Shown here piece by piece: positions 1-8,912 of a stretch of DNA of 64,000 bases; the stretch's first letter is position 1; each line of letters opens with the position of its first letter. The position numbers and the translations under genes were made by a program. The notes beneath the pieces were generated by a model. It searched no databases, was not told the DNA's origin, and was given only the letters and a program-made list of their open reading frames with translations. Source of the stretch: Modicisalibacter xianhensis (lineage in GTDB: Bacteria; Pseudomonadota; Gammaproteobacteria; Pseudomonadales; Halomonadaceae); contig NZ_FOPY01000003.1 of the NCBI RefSeq assembly GCF_900113605.1, positions 124,001-188,000 on the forward strand. The letters are read 5' to 3'.

Positions 1-17
1 GCGAATAACCCTTTCAT
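1..17 (-). CDS. 5' end of an unidentified minus-strand gene (partial)
   Basis: Only the first codons are in the window: ATG at 17-15 reading leftwards gives M-K-G-L-F before the edge. It is called because a near-perfect Shine-Dalgarno sequence (AAGGAGG) lies six bases before the ATG on the minus strand. M-K followed by hydrophobic residues could be the start of a signal peptide, but five residues cannot show the product. Confidence 0.5.
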
Positions 18-124
18 GCAAAACCTCCTTGCTGCATCAGGTGTGTTTTTACGGTATGGACGCTTGGCGGCGTGAGGTCAAGCGAGGCGAAGCATGATGC
101 CATGGTCATATTGTCGTTTGCCGT

Positions 125-421
125 CTATTTAGCAATGGATGCCTGGGCCGCCCTGTGCCATTGGCGCTCGGTCGCCTTGAGCCAGTCTCCGCATTGCGTG
201 CCGGCACCGGCCCAATCCTGATTCATGCGGCTGACGAAGAGGGCATCTCCCTTGTGGATGTGCGTCAGCAGTTGGTCCCGGAGATCTCCCGATTCGCCTT
301 CCGTCTGGACCAGCCAGAGCGAGTCCATGACATGGATGTGCGGGTAGGATTCCAGGCACTCGTAGAAGGCGTTGTATTCTTGAGGAAAGGTCAGATCGTA
401 GGCGACAGCATGAATAGCCAT
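125..421 (-). CDS. Cas2-fold 'SinR family' protein, standalone
   Basis: A 98-residue protein starting at ATG 421, preceded by GGGAA. It begins with an A-V-A-Y-D-L strand, continues with a helix and an S-L-W-L-V strand, then a segment like R-D-Q-L-...-D-A-L-F-V. This is the small ferredoxin-like arrangement found in the Cas2/VapD group and in proteins annotated as SinR family. The ATG at 490 would add 23 residues that do not look like the family. There is no cas1, effector gene or CRISPR array here, so it is not part of a complete adaptive system in this window. The Asp of the first strand (Y-D-L), which Cas2 nucleases use, is kept. Function is unknown; a toxin or RNase role is only a possibility. 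Confidence 0.7.
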   Translation of the reverse strand: MAIHAVAYDLTFPQEYNAFYECLESYPHIHVMDSLWLVQTEGESGDLRDQLLTHIHKGDALFVSRMNQDWAGAGTQCGDWLKATERQWHRAAQASIAK

Positions 422-906
422 GAGAATTCCCGATGCGTGTTTGTTGTGTAAGCGAGACGCGTCTTCACTGTCAGCGTAGCGGCAGGGCATGTCGCTCGGC
501 GAGGGGAATCTAACCTGCGTTAATGATGAAAATGGCCATCATTTTGACGCTTGTGACAAGGCAAGGCCTGGCGCGCCGCGCATGAGAAAACTCAGCCAAG
601 GGAGGCGGTAAGCGTAAGGAGAGAGGGTAACAACGAATTAGGCCCGGCCATTGCTGGCCGGGCCGTGCAGTACTGACGTGCTGCAAAACGGTAAGCTTGT
701 TGGGATCCTTGGCTCTAGTGGCATCCTGCCCTTGTCACCTGCTTTCCCGAGTACCGGTCGTCCTGACCGCGCACCTCCTTGAACTGGCGACCGTCCTTGG
801 CCGCTGCTCACCGTGGTTATCACCCTAGCCGATTACGTTTCGCTTCGTCAAGCCAGCTTCCCGATACAATTCAATCGATTACCATGAATCGATCAGTGTT
901 GTGCCA
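422..906. other. Gene-free stretch between the Cas2-like gene and phoD
   Basis: I see no convincing gene in these 485 bases. They hold an inverted repeat at 522-543 (arms AATGATG and CATCATT, 8-base spacer), upstream of the Cas2-like gene and possibly part of its promoter, and a strong GC hairpin at 641-664. Short open frames here lack ribosome binding sites and recognisable sequence. Confidence 0.5.
641..664 (-). terminator. GC-rich perfect hairpin downstream of phoD
   Basis: Ten-base perfect arms (GGCCCGGCCA and TGGCCGGGCC) around a TTGC loop. On the minus strand it is followed by a moderately T-rich TAATTCGTTGTT, so it may end the phoD transcript about 240 bases after the stop codon. There is no uninterrupted U-tract, so it could instead be a repeat-type hairpin. 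Confidence 0.4.
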
Positions 907-2457
907 TCAAGCAGGTGTCAGGCGTTTCTCGAATAGCGCCGTGCCTGCGGTGTCCTTCAGCGTGACAGTCAGTTCGCGCGATTCGGCATCCAGATCGACC
1001 TGGCCGAAGAACTGGTAGCCCGCTGATGGGGGCAGGTTGGTCTGGCCGGATGGCGGCGCCTTGGTGAATACCGCCTCGGGGCCAAACGTGGCATCCAACT
1101 CGCCGGGGCCGAAGGTGCCTGCATTGAGCGGGCCACTGACGAACTCCCAGAACGGCGTGAAGTTCTGGAAACTGGCGCGCTCCGGAGAGTAATGGTGCGC
1201 TGCCGTATAGTGCACGTCGGCGGTCAGCCATACGACGTTCTGCACGTTGGCCTTGTACAGTTCTTCCAGCAAGCGAGCAATTTCCTGTTCGCGCCCTAAA
1301 GGCTGCCCCGGTTCGGCGTTGGCCACCGCCTCGTAACGCTCGCCATCCTTGACTACTAGCCCGAGCGGCATGTCCGAGGCCACGATCTTCCATGTCGCGC
1401 GGGATTGGCGTAGCCCGTCGAGAAGCCATTGCAGTTGGGCGTCACCAAGGAAGGCCGCACCGCTGCCTGGGTTCGCCTGCCGGTTGGCGGAGTTGGCGCC
1501 CCTGTAGCTGCGCATGTCGAGACGAAAGATCTCGAGATCGGGACCATAGGTAAAGCGGCGATATAGGCGCTCCGGAGCGTCGGGTGTCTGGCGCACCGGC
1601 ATGTAATCCATGAAGGCACGGCGGGCGCGTGCGTTGAGCAGGGATACGTTCTTTTCGGTATAGCGCGGATCGTCAAGAAGTTCGCCGGGATACCAGTTGT
1701 TGACCGTCTCGTGATCGTCCCACTGGGCAAGCATGGGCACCTCGGCATTGAATCGGCGCAAATTGTCGTCGAGCAGGTTATAGGCGTACTGCCCTCGGTA
1801 CTCCGCCAATGACTCGGCAACCTTGGCCTTGGCCGGTGTGACGATGTTCCTCCAGGTCGAGCCGTCCTCGAGTGTCATGCGCTCCTCGAGCGGGCCATCG
1901 GCATAGATGGTATCGCCGGAGTGGATGAAGAAATCGGGACGTACCTGGCGCATGGTCTCGTAGATTCGCATGCCGCCAAGGTCGGGATTGATGCCCCAGC
2001 CCTGGCCCACGGTATCCCCGGACCAGACGAACCGGACATTGCGCGGCCGAGTCGGCGGCAGACGAAGCCGGCCGACAGCCGGCTCGCTCAACGCGCGCTC
2101 ATCGCCCAGGGCAGCATAGCGTACCCGATAGTGCAGCGACTCCATGTCGCCAAGGCCGGTGACATCGAGCTTGGTAGTAAAGTCGTCGATCGGTAGCGCC
2201 GTGGGGCCAGTCAGGTACCGGGCTTGTCTGAAATCCGGATTGTCGGCCAGCTCAAGAATCATACGCGCCGGACGGTCGCTGCGACTCCAGAGCATGGCAC
2301 GACCCGGCAGCATGTCGCCGCTCATCACACCGTGGGTAACGGTTGGTCGGCGCGATTCCGCCAGCACGATGGCCGGCGCACCAAGCAGGCCGGCAGCACC
2401 CAACGCGGCACCGGCATGCAGGCTCTGCGACAGGAAACGACGACGGGACAGGGACAT
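907..2457 (-). CDS. phoD: Tat-exported PhoD-type alkaline phosphatase/phosphodiesterase
   Basis: A 516-residue secreted metallophosphoesterase that releases phosphate from mono- and diesters. The N-terminus S-R-R-R-F-L-S is a twin-arginine motif followed by an Ala/Gly-rich hydrophobic stretch ending near A-L-A-E-S, so it is exported folded. PhoD metal-site motifs are present: S-G-D-T, then H-S-G-D-T-I-Y-A-D, Q-W-D-D-H-E-T-V-N-N, S-D-M-P-L and T-A-D-V-H-Y-T-A. The start has an AAGGAG sequence. It stands alone on the minus strand. No Pho box was identified in the short upstream region. The family requires Fe/Ca in B. subtilis; the metal use here is inferred. Confidence 0.9.
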   Translation of the reverse strand: MSLSRRRFLSQSLHAGAALGAAGLLGAPAIVLAESRRPTVTHGVMSGDMLPGRAMLWSRSDRPARMILELADNPDFRQARYLTGPTALPIDDFTTKLDVTGLGDMESLHYRVRYAALGDERALSEPAVGRLRLPPTRPRNVRFVWSGDTVGQGWGINPDLGGMRIYETMRQVRPDFFIHSGDTIYADGPLEERMTLEDGSTWRNIVTPAKAKVAESLAEYRGQYAYNLLDDNLRRFNAEVPMLAQWDDHETVNNWYPGELLDDPRYTEKNVSLLNARARRAFMDYMPVRQTPDAPERLYRRFTYGPDLEIFRLDMRSYRGANSANRQANPGSGAAFLGDAQLQWLLDGLRQSRATWKIVASDMPLGLVVKDGERYEAVANAEPGQPLGREQEIARLLEELYKANVQNVVWLTADVHYTAAHHYSPERASFQNFTPFWEFVSGPLNAGTFGPGELDATFGPEAVFTKAPPSGQTNLPPSAGYQFFGQVDLDAESRELTVTLKDTAGTALFEKRLTPA

Positions 2458-2569
2458 GGGGCTCTCCTTGCGGGCAATATCACCGGTGGACTTGGAGAGC
2501 TACCTTGCCTGTCGTTCATGACGATGGCCTGACGAGAGCATGAGCGTACGATGACGAAGTCATGACAGC

Positions 2570-2791
2570 TCAAGGCAAGACGCCTGGCGATACCGGGCTG
2601 GCCGGCTCCACGATACCGAACAGTTGAAGCAGAAGTGGACTGGCGGCGATCAGAAAGCCTAGCACCGCCAGGCCCCGGCCAAGCCCACGACGGGTAGGGC
2701 GGCGGGCAAGGTGCAGCCCCACCAGGCAGACAATGATGCCGATGATATTGAACAAGTAACCGGCCATGGCGAATAGCTGGGCGAATGTCAT
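2570..2791 (-). CDS. Small two-helix inner-membrane protein, unknown function
   Basis: A 73-residue protein with a first hydrophobic helix at about residues 5-27, a short basic loop containing R-R-P-T-R-R-G-L-G-R-G, and a second helix at about 40-62. The basic loop suggests it faces the cytoplasm, with both termini outside. I do not recognise the family. It lies between phoD and the divergent DUF924 gene, with an open frame and composition like its neighbours. Confidence 0.55.
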   Translation of the reverse strand: MTFAQLFAMAGYLFNIIGIIVCLVGLHLARRPTRRGLGRGLAVLGFLIAASPLLLQLFGIVEPASPVSPGVLP

Positions 2792-2901
2792 GCAATCTCT
2801 CTGCGTTGGTCACATGGGCTCGGGGCGTGAAAGGCTCGCCGCCGAGACAGTCGTTACCTACGCTCAGGATATCAATTCGCGATCGTTGGGAGCAGAGACC
2901 C

Positions 2902-3450
2902 ATGAACGAGACGACTGCCCAGACGATTCTTCAGTTCTGGTTCGAGGCTCTTGAGCCGCGACAGTGGTTCGCCAAGGATGAGGCGCTCGATGCCGAAATC
3001 ACCGAACGGTTTTCAGCCGTATTGCAGGCCGCCATCGCGGGAGAGTTCTGGACATGGCGGCGTTCTCCGCAAGGCCGGCTGGCCGAGATCCTCGTGCTTG
3101 ACCAGTTCTCGCGCAATATTCATCGTGGCAGTATCCAGGCCTTCGCCCAGGACCCGCAAGCCCTGGTGCTGGCCCAGGAGGCCGTAATGGCCGGGGCGGA
3201 CCGGCACCTCGACGTGCGTCAGCGCGCCTTTCTCTACATGCCCTACATGCACAGCGAGTCGCTGCTCATCCACGAGGAGGCGCTACGTCTGTTCGACCAG
3301 CCTGGACTCGAGGACAACTTGGATTTCGAGCACCGGCATCGGGCAATCCTGGAGCGCTTTGGGCGTTACCCGCACCGTAACGCGCTGCTGGGGCGCCCTT
3401 CCACTGCCGAGGAACAGGCCTTTCTCGAGCAGCCGGGATCCGCGTTCTAG
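2902..3450 (+). CDS. DUF924 family protein
   Basis: A 182-residue soluble protein opening with I-L-Q-F-W-F and carrying the family hallmarks W-F-A-K-D, L-D-Q-F-S-R-N-I-H-R, Y-M-P-Y-M-H-S-E and F-G-R-Y-P-H-R-N. DUF924 proteins are alpha-helical, TPR-like and widespread in proteobacteria; no reaction is established. The start at 2902 is chosen because homologous sequence begins there and GGGAGCAGAG precedes it; an upstream in-frame ATG at 2785 would add unrelated residues. Confidence 0.8.
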   Translation: MNETTAQTILQFWFEALEPRQWFAKDEALDAEITERFSAVLQAAIAGEFWTWRRSPQGRLAEILVLDQFSRNIHRGSIQAFAQDPQALVLAQEAVMAGADRHLDVRQRAFLYMPYMHSESLLIHEEALRLFDQPGLEDNLDFEHRHRAILERFGRYPHRNALLGRPSTAEEQAFLEQPGSAF

Positions 3451-3652
3451 CTCCTGCCGTGACAAAACACTGCACACGGAATTTGCGTCGGGCTCGTTGG
3501 GCTGACTACCTTTGCATGGCGAGTACGATCAAAAAAAGTGAGAACGATGCCTGATCGCCGGCAAGGGAGCGACATGGTTGGCCTCCGTGTCCATGCCGGC
3601 GTGGCCTTGCGAGATGGGTGGGCCGACATACGCAAACGAGGAGTGCTTGAAC

Positions 3653-5803
3653 ATGGCGAAAAACCCCCACACGAATCCGAACAGCGACGGTCCGCATGAC
3701 CAGGATTTCAAGACCACCGAGCACAGCAAGTCGGAAAATCTCGAGAAGTACCGTAGCGACGCCGAAGGACACGACTTGCGCACCAATCAGGGGATTCGCA
3801 TCTCCGATAACCATAACTCGCTGAAGGCCGGCGAGCGTGGTCCCACCCTGATGGAAGATTTCATCTTCCGCGAGAAGCTTAATCACTTTGACAACGAGCG
3901 AATTCCCGAGCGTATCGTGCATGCCCGTGGTGCCGCGGCGCATGGCTATTTCCAGCCCTACCAGGAAGCCGCCAGGTTTTCCAAGGCTGGGCTGTTCCAG
4001 GATCCCGGCAAGAAAACGCCCGTCTTCGTGCGCTTCTCGACGGTGCAGGGTTCGCGCGGCTCCAACGATACCGTCCGCGACGTACGCGGCTTCGCTACCA
4101 AGTTTTACACCGATGAAGGCAACTGGGATCTGGTCGGTAACGACATGCCTGTGTTCTTCATCCAGGATGCCATCAAGTTTCCTGACTTCGTGCATGCCGT
4201 GAAGCCGGAACCGCACAACGAGATTCCACAGGGCCAGTCCGCTCATGATACGTTCTGGGATTTCGTGTCTCTGATGCCCGAGTCCACCCACATGGTGCTG
4301 TGGACCATGTCGGATCGCGCCTTCCCGCGTCACTATCGCAACATGGAAGGCTTCGGGGTACACACGTTCCGGCTGATCGACAAGCAGGGCAAGGCGCGTT
4401 TTGCCAAGTTTCACTGGAAGCCTCTTGCCGGCACCTGCTCGCTGATCTGGGACGAGGCGCAGAAACTGTGGGGGCGTGACCCGGACTTCAACCGTCGCAA
4501 CATGTGGGACGATATCGAGAACGGCGATTTTCTTGAGTATGAACTTGGGGTGCAGATCGTCGAGGAAGAAGACGAGCACAAGTTCGACTTCGATTTGCTC
4601 GATCCGACCAAGCTCATTCCCGAGGAACAGGTACCGGTCATTCCCATCGGCAAGATGGTGCTCAACCGCAACCCGGACAACTACTTCGCCGAGACGGAGC
4701 AGGTCGCCTACAATCCGGCCAATGTGGTACCAGGGATCGACTTTACCAACGATCCGTTGCTGCAGGGCCGGTTGTTCTCCTATCTCGATACCCAGATGCT
4801 GCGTCTCGGTGGCCCCAACTTCCACGAGATTCCCATCAATCAGCCGGTGGCGCCGTTCCATAACAACCAGCGCGACTCCATGCACCGTCAGACGATCAAC
4901 AAGGGCCAGGCCTCCTACGAGCCCAATTCGATCGACGGTGGCTGGCCGCGCGAGACACCGGCAGGCCCCGAAAACGGCGGTTACGAGTCCTATTACGAGC
5001 GTGTCGATGCCAACAAGGTGCGCGCGCGTAGCGCCTCGTTCGGCGATCATTACTCACAGGCGACACTGTTCTGGAACAGCCAGACCGATGTGGAGAAGGA
5101 ACACATCATTGCCGCCTATACCTTCGAGCTTTCAAAGGTCGAGCGCCCTTGGATCCGCGAGCGGGTGATCAAGGAAATCCTGCCCAACATCGACCTCGAG
5201 CTGGCGCGTCGGGTTGGCGAGAACCATGGTATCGAGGCGCCCTCCAGCAAGACGGCGCCAGCCGACGAGCTGGGGACGAGTTCTCAGGCAGATTCACCGG
5301 CGCTGAGCCTGATGGCCCGCCTGCCGGGCAACATCAAGTATCGCAAAGTGGCGATTCTGGCGGCCGATGGCGTGGACGGCGATCAAGTGGCTGCCGCCAA
5401 GGCCAAGCTCGAAGCCGAAGGCGCCCAAGGCATGGTCATTGCCCCGAGCATGGCCCCGGTCAAGGCGGCCAATGGCCAGACGATTACTCCAGACGCCATG
5501 CTCAACGGCATGCCTTCGGTGACGTTGGACTCGGTGATCGTGGCCGGTGGGGCAGAAAGCGTCAAAGCACTATCGCAGTCGGGGCAGGGGCTTTACTACG
5601 TGCAGGAAGCCTACAAGCACCTCAAGGCGATCGCCGCCATTGGCGAAGGCAAGGACCTGCTGTCTGCCGCGGGTATTCCCGCACAGGAAGAGGGTATATT
5701 CCTTGGCGCGACAGTCGATGATGTCTTTACGCCGTTCACCGAGGCGATGGGCAAGCATCGGGTGTGGGCGCGTGATGCGAAGGCCAACATGATGCCAGCC
5801 TGA
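3653..5803 (+). CDS. katE: Large-subunit catalase HPII (KatE), monofunctional
   Basis: A 716-residue clade 2 catalase that dismutates hydrogen peroxide to water and oxygen. Heme-pocket residues are visible: distal His90 in R-I-V-H-A-R-G, Asn163 in V-G-N-D-M-P, and the proximal ligand Tyr377 in R-L-F-S-Y-L-D-T-Q. From about residue 585 a flavodoxin/class I amidotransferase-like C-terminal domain follows ([12 protein letters not shown]), as in E. coli HPII. The ATG at 3653 follows GAGGAG with 9-base spacing; the upstream in-frame ATG at 3578 adds 25 residues without family similarity. It is followed by a strong terminator. In E. coli katE belongs to the RpoS stationary-phase response; regulation here is not visible. 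Confidence 0.95.
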   Translation: MAKNPHTNPNSDGPHDQDFKTTEHSKSENLEKYRSDAEGHDLRTNQGIRISDNHNSLKAGERGPTLMEDFIFREKLNHFDNERIPERIVHARGAAAHGYFQPYQEAARFSKAGLFQDPGKKTPVFVRFSTVQGSRGSNDTVRDVRGFATKFYTDEGNWDLVGNDMPVFFIQDAIKFPDFVHAVKPEPHNEIPQGQSAHDTFWDFVSLMPESTHMVLWTMSDRAFPRHYRNMEGFGVHTFRLIDKQGKARFAKFHWKPLAGTCSLIWDEAQKLWGRDPDFNRRNMWDDIENGDFLEYELGVQIVEEEDEHKFDFDLLDPTKLIPEEQVPVIPIGKMVLNRNPDNYFAETEQVAYNPANVVPGIDFTNDPLLQGRLFSYLDTQMLRLGGPNFHEIPINQPVAPFHNNQRDSMHRQTINKGQASYEPNSIDGGWPRETPAGPENGGYESYYERVDANKVRARSASFGDHYSQATLFWNSQTDVEKEHIIAAYTFELSKVERPWIRERVIKEILPNIDLELARRVGENHGIEAPSSKTAPADELGTSSQADSPALSLMARLPGNIKYRKVAILAADGVDGDQVAAAKAKLEAEGAQGMVIAPSMAPVKAANGQTITPDAMLNGMPSVTLDSVIVAGGAESVKALSQSGQGLYYVQEAYKHLKAIAAIGEGKDLLSAAGIPAQEEGIFLGATVDDVFTPFTEAMGKHRVWARDAKANMMPA

Positions 5804-5864
5804 GGATTGACTCGCCTCGCACGCAATGGCAGATAGGCGGTGAAACTCAGTCACCGCAACCCAG

Positions 5865-5894
5865 AAGCCCGGCTGCAGGACAGCCGGGCTTTTT
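5865..5894 (+). terminator. Rho-independent terminator of katE
   Basis: Arms AAGCCCGGCTG (5865-5875) and CAGCCGGGCTT (5881-5891) around a five-base loop, with five T residues at 5890-5894. It lies between convergent katE and gabT and could also slow antisense transcription. Confidence 0.9.
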
Positions 5895-5917
5895 CATGCA
5901 GTTTTCATGCAGTCATT

Positions 5918-7216
5918 TCAGGCGTTGACGGTGCCCTTGGACTCGACCAGCTCCTTGAGCGCTTCCTCGATGATACCGAGGCCTTCTTCGAGGATGTCAT
6001 CCTCGATAGTCACCGGCATCAGGAAACGGATGGAGTTGCCGTACAGGCCACAGGACAGCAAAATCAGACCTTTCTCACGGGCGCGCTTGCAAAGGGCTCC
6101 TGCGAGGTCGGCATCCGGGGTGTGGCTGGCCTTGTCGGACACGAGGTCGAAGGCGGCCATGGCGCCCATGGTGCGAGGATGGTCGACACAAGCGAAATCC
6201 TGCTGCCACTGCGCGAAGCGCTTGGCCAGCTTGTCGCCCAGGACCCGGCTCTTCTCGAGGATGTTCTCTTCCTCGAAAACCTGAAGCACGGCCAGGGTCG
6301 CGGCGCACGAGACAGGACTGCCGGTGTAGGTGCCGCCCAGCGAGTTGCCACCGCTGGCATCCATGTGCTTGTCGGTTCCGACAACGGCGGAAATCGGCAT
6401 GCCGTCTGCCATGCTCTTGGCCATGGTAATGATGTCCGGCTCCACGCCGCTGTGCTCGATCGCGAACAACTTGCCGGTACGCCCGAAGCCGGACTGCACT
6501 TCATCGATGATCATCAGCATGCCGTGTTCATCGCAGATCTCGCGGATCGCCTTGAGGAAGCTGGCTGGCGCCGGGTAGAACCCACCCTCGCCGAGTACCG
6601 GCTCGAGCACGATGGCTGCCGTGTCCTTGGGATTGGCATCGGTCTTGAGTGCCATCTTCAGGCCACGCAGGGCTTCATCCTCGCTGACACCGTGATACGG
6701 CACCGGATACGGGGCACGAAAGACGTTGCCCGGCATCGAGCCGAAGTCGGTGGCATAGGGCGCCACCTTGCCGTTCATGGCCATGGTCATGAATGTGCGG
6801 CCATGGTAGCCGCCGTCGAAACAGATCACATTGTTCTTGCCGGTGGCGGCACGCGCGATCTTGACAGCATTTTCCAGGGCTTCCGCACCGGAGTTGGCGA
6901 GCATGACCTTGGCATGGCCACGCACCGGCGTAACTTGGCTGAGCTTTTCGGCTACCTTTACATACCCTTCGTAGGGCATCACGGTCTGGCAGGTATGCAT
7001 CACCTTGTCGAGCTGTGCCTTCACGGCCTCGACCACCTTGGGATGGCGGTGCCCGATATTGAGCACACCGATGCCGCCGGCGAAGTCGATGATACGATTG
7101 CCGTCGGCGTCCCAGATCAACGCGTTCTCGGCACGGTCGGCGAACTGGGTCGCCGGGCTGGCCGCACCGTTGGCGACATAGCGCTGCTTGAGCTCGTTGA
7201 GTTGAGCATTATTCAT
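5918..7216 (-). CDS. gabT: 4-aminobutyrate aminotransferase GabT
   Basis: A 432-residue PLP enzyme of aminotransferase class III that moves the amino group of GABA to 2-oxoglutarate, giving succinate semialdehyde and glutamate. Visible landmarks are N-S-G-A-E-A (PLP phosphate contact), F-D-G-G-Y-H-G-R-T, I-I-D-E-V-Q-S-G-F-G-R-T-G, and the Schiff-base lysine in M-A-K-S-M-A-D-G. The ATG at 7216 follows GACAAGGAGGAAGCC, an ideal ribosome binding site; the longer frame to 7267 is not needed. It lies 32 bases behind gabD, so the two form one operon. Confidence 0.95.
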   Translation of the reverse strand: MNNAQLNELKQRYVANGAASPATQFADRAENALIWDADGNRIIDFAGGIGVLNIGHRHPKVVEAVKAQLDKVMHTCQTVMPYEGYVKVAEKLSQVTPVRGHAKVMLANSGAEALENAVKIARAATGKNNVICFDGGYHGRTFMTMAMNGKVAPYATDFGSMPGNVFRAPYPVPYHGVSEDEALRGLKMALKTDANPKDTAAIVLEPVLGEGGFYPAPASFLKAIREICDEHGMLMIIDEVQSGFGRTGKLFAIEHSGVEPDIITMAKSMADGMPISAVVGTDKHMDASGGNSLGGTYTGSPVSCAATLAVLQVFEEENILEKSRVLGDKLAKRFAQWQQDFACVDHPRTMGAMAAFDLVSDKASHTPDADLAGALCKRAREKGLILLSCGLYGNSIRFLMPVTIEDDILEEGLGIIEEALKELVESKGTVNA

Positions 7217-7248
7217 GGCTTCCTCCTTGTCATCCCGGGCAGTGACGA

Positions 7249-8697
7249 TCACAGCCCGCCAACGCAAACATATTTTAGTTCGGTATACTCATCGAGGCCG
7301 TGACGCGACCCTTCGCGACCCAGGCCCGATTCCTTGACGCCACCGAAGGGGGCCAGTTCGGTGGACAATAGTCCTTCGTTGACGGCGACCATGCCATACT
7401 CCAGGCCCTCCATGACATGCCAGATGCGCTTGTAGTCCCGCGCATAGAAATAGGCAGCGAGGCCGAACTCGGTGGCATTGGCCATGGCAATGGCCTGCTC
7501 GTCGGTCTCGAAACTAAAGACCGGTGCCAGTGGACCGAACGTTTCTTCCCGGGCGACCTGCATCGCGTCGGTGACATCGGCCAGCACGGTAGGCTGGAAG
7601 AAGGTGCCACCCAAGGCGTGTGGCTCGCCCCCACACACCAGGCGGGCCCCCTTGCCAAGCGCATCACCAATATGTGCCTGCACCTTGTCGACGGCGGCCG
7701 GATTGATGAGCGGTCCCTGAACGACACCGTCATCCAGGCCGTTGCCCACCTTCAGTTCGTTGACTCGCTTCGCCAGTTTCTCTAGGAAAGCGTCGTATAT
7801 TCCTGCCTGAACCAGCAAGCGATTCGTGCATACGCAGGTCTGGCCGGAGTTGCGAAACTTGGAAGCAATGGCGCCTTCCACGGCGGCGTCCAGGTCGGCA
7901 TCGTCAAATACAATGAACGGGGCATTGCCACCGAGCTCCATGGAGGCTTTCTTGACCGTTCCGGCGCACTGCGCCAACAGCTTCTTGCCCACCGGCGTCG
8001 AGCCAGTAAACGACACCTTGCGGACACGCGGGTCGGTGGTCAATACCTCACCGATCTCGGCCGGTCGCGAGGCGGTCACTACATTCAGTACCCCGGCCGG
8101 AAACCCGGCATCCTCGGCCAGCTTGGCCAGGGCCAGGGCGGTCAGAGGCGTCGCTTCTGCGGGTTTGATCACCACCGGGCAGCCCGCGGCCAGGGCCGGA
8201 GCGCATTTACGAGTGATCATGGCCAGCGGGAAGTTCCAGGGAGTGATGGCCGCGACCACGCCGATCGGCTCGCGAAAGACCAGAATGCGCTTGTCGACCC
8301 CGTGAGAGGGCAGCGTTTCCCCGGCGACGCGCTTGGCCTCCTCGGCATAGTACTCGACGAACGAGGCGCCATAGCCCACTTCACCCTTCGCCTCGGCGAG
8401 CGGCTTTCCCTGCTCTAGCGTCATCAACCGCGCCAGGTCGTCACCATGGGCAACGATCAGCTCGTACCATCGGCGCAGCAGGCTCGACCGTTCCTTGGCC
8501 GAACGCTTGCGCCAGGCCGGCCAGGCAGCTTCTGCGCTTGCCACGGCGGCCCGGGCATCGTCGGCGTCAAGATCGGGTACGTCGGCCAGCGTCTCCCCAG
8601 TAGCAGGATTGGTTACCGCAAAACGGCGCTCGGCATCGCGCCACTGGCCGTCGATGTAGGCCTTGGGAATCAGCAGGTCAGGCAAGGTGAGGGGCAT
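7249..8697 (-). CDS. gabD: Succinate-semialdehyde dehydrogenase (NADP+) GabD
   Basis: A 482-residue aldehyde dehydrogenase, the same length as E. coli GabD, which oxidises the semialdehyde made by GabT to succinate for the TCA cycle. Family motifs are F-T-G-S-T-P-V-G-K, the glutamate segment M-E-L-G-G-N-A-P-F, and the nucleophile in N-S-G-Q-T-C-V-C. The ATG at 8697 has TTGGAG upstream; an extra in-frame start at 8730 would add 11 residues. It is the first gene of the gabDT operon, transcribed away from the DUF1266 gene. Confidence 0.94.
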   Translation of the reverse strand: MPLTLPDLLIPKAYIDGQWRDAERRFAVTNPATGETLADVPDLDADDARAAVASAEAAWPAWRKRSAKERSSLLRRWYELIVAHGDDLARLMTLEQGKPLAEAKGEVGYGASFVEYYAEEAKRVAGETLPSHGVDKRILVFREPIGVVAAITPWNFPLAMITRKCAPALAAGCPVVIKPAEATPLTALALAKLAEDAGFPAGVLNVVTASRPAEIGEVLTTDPRVRKVSFTGSTPVGKKLLAQCAGTVKKASMELGGNAPFIVFDDADLDAAVEGAIASKFRNSGQTCVCTNRLLVQAGIYDAFLEKLAKRVNELKVGNGLDDGVVQGPLINPAAVDKVQAHIGDALGKGARLVCGGEPHALGGTFFQPTVLADVTDAMQVAREETFGPLAPVFSFETDEQAIAMANATEFGLAAYFYARDYKRIWHVMEGLEYGMVAVNEGLLSTELAPFGGVKESGLGREGSRHGLDEYTELKYVCVGGL

Positions 8698-8728
8698 AGA
8701 CACACGCTCCAACAGTCCAGGGGCTATC

Positions 8729-8760
8729 ATGTTTTACAGACTGTGCATTATATAAAACAT
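8729..8760 (-). promoter_or_regulatory. Inverted repeat with TATAAT upstream of gabDT
   Basis: Perfect 8-base arms ATGTTTTA (8729-8736) and TAAAACAT (8753-8760) separated by 16 bases. On the minus strand the right side contains TATAAT (8753-8748), a consensus -10 placed to serve gabD. No good -35 stands at the right distance, which fits a regulated promoter. The bound factor is unknown. Confidence 0.45.
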
Positions 8761-8912
8761 TTTGCCAAGTCCCGCTATAGGAATCCCCTTGTGAAGCTTG
8801 GGGTTTTGCTAGGTATCTTCGCCGTGGCATGGCAGCATCGGCGAGGCTACCGCTTTCCGGTAGACTATGGGGCCTGCAATTCATTCGTCATCAGAGAGTC
8901 AGAGGTGAGACC

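Noticed and set aside
125-421. CRISPR-Cas locus suggested by the Cas2-like protein
   Set aside because: No direct repeats with spacers, no cas1 and no effector in the whole window.
638-823. 61-codon frame in the gap before phoD
   Set aside because: No ribosome binding site or family; it includes a GC hairpin that explains the open frame.
3506-5050. 514-codon open frame antisense to katE
   Set aside because: It lies wholly opposite a textbook catalase; its protein is low in recognisable motifs and reflects codon bias in a GC-rich gene.
5840-7303. 487-codon frame antisense to gabT
   Set aside because: Shadow of gabT. It has no ribosome binding site and no family resemblance.
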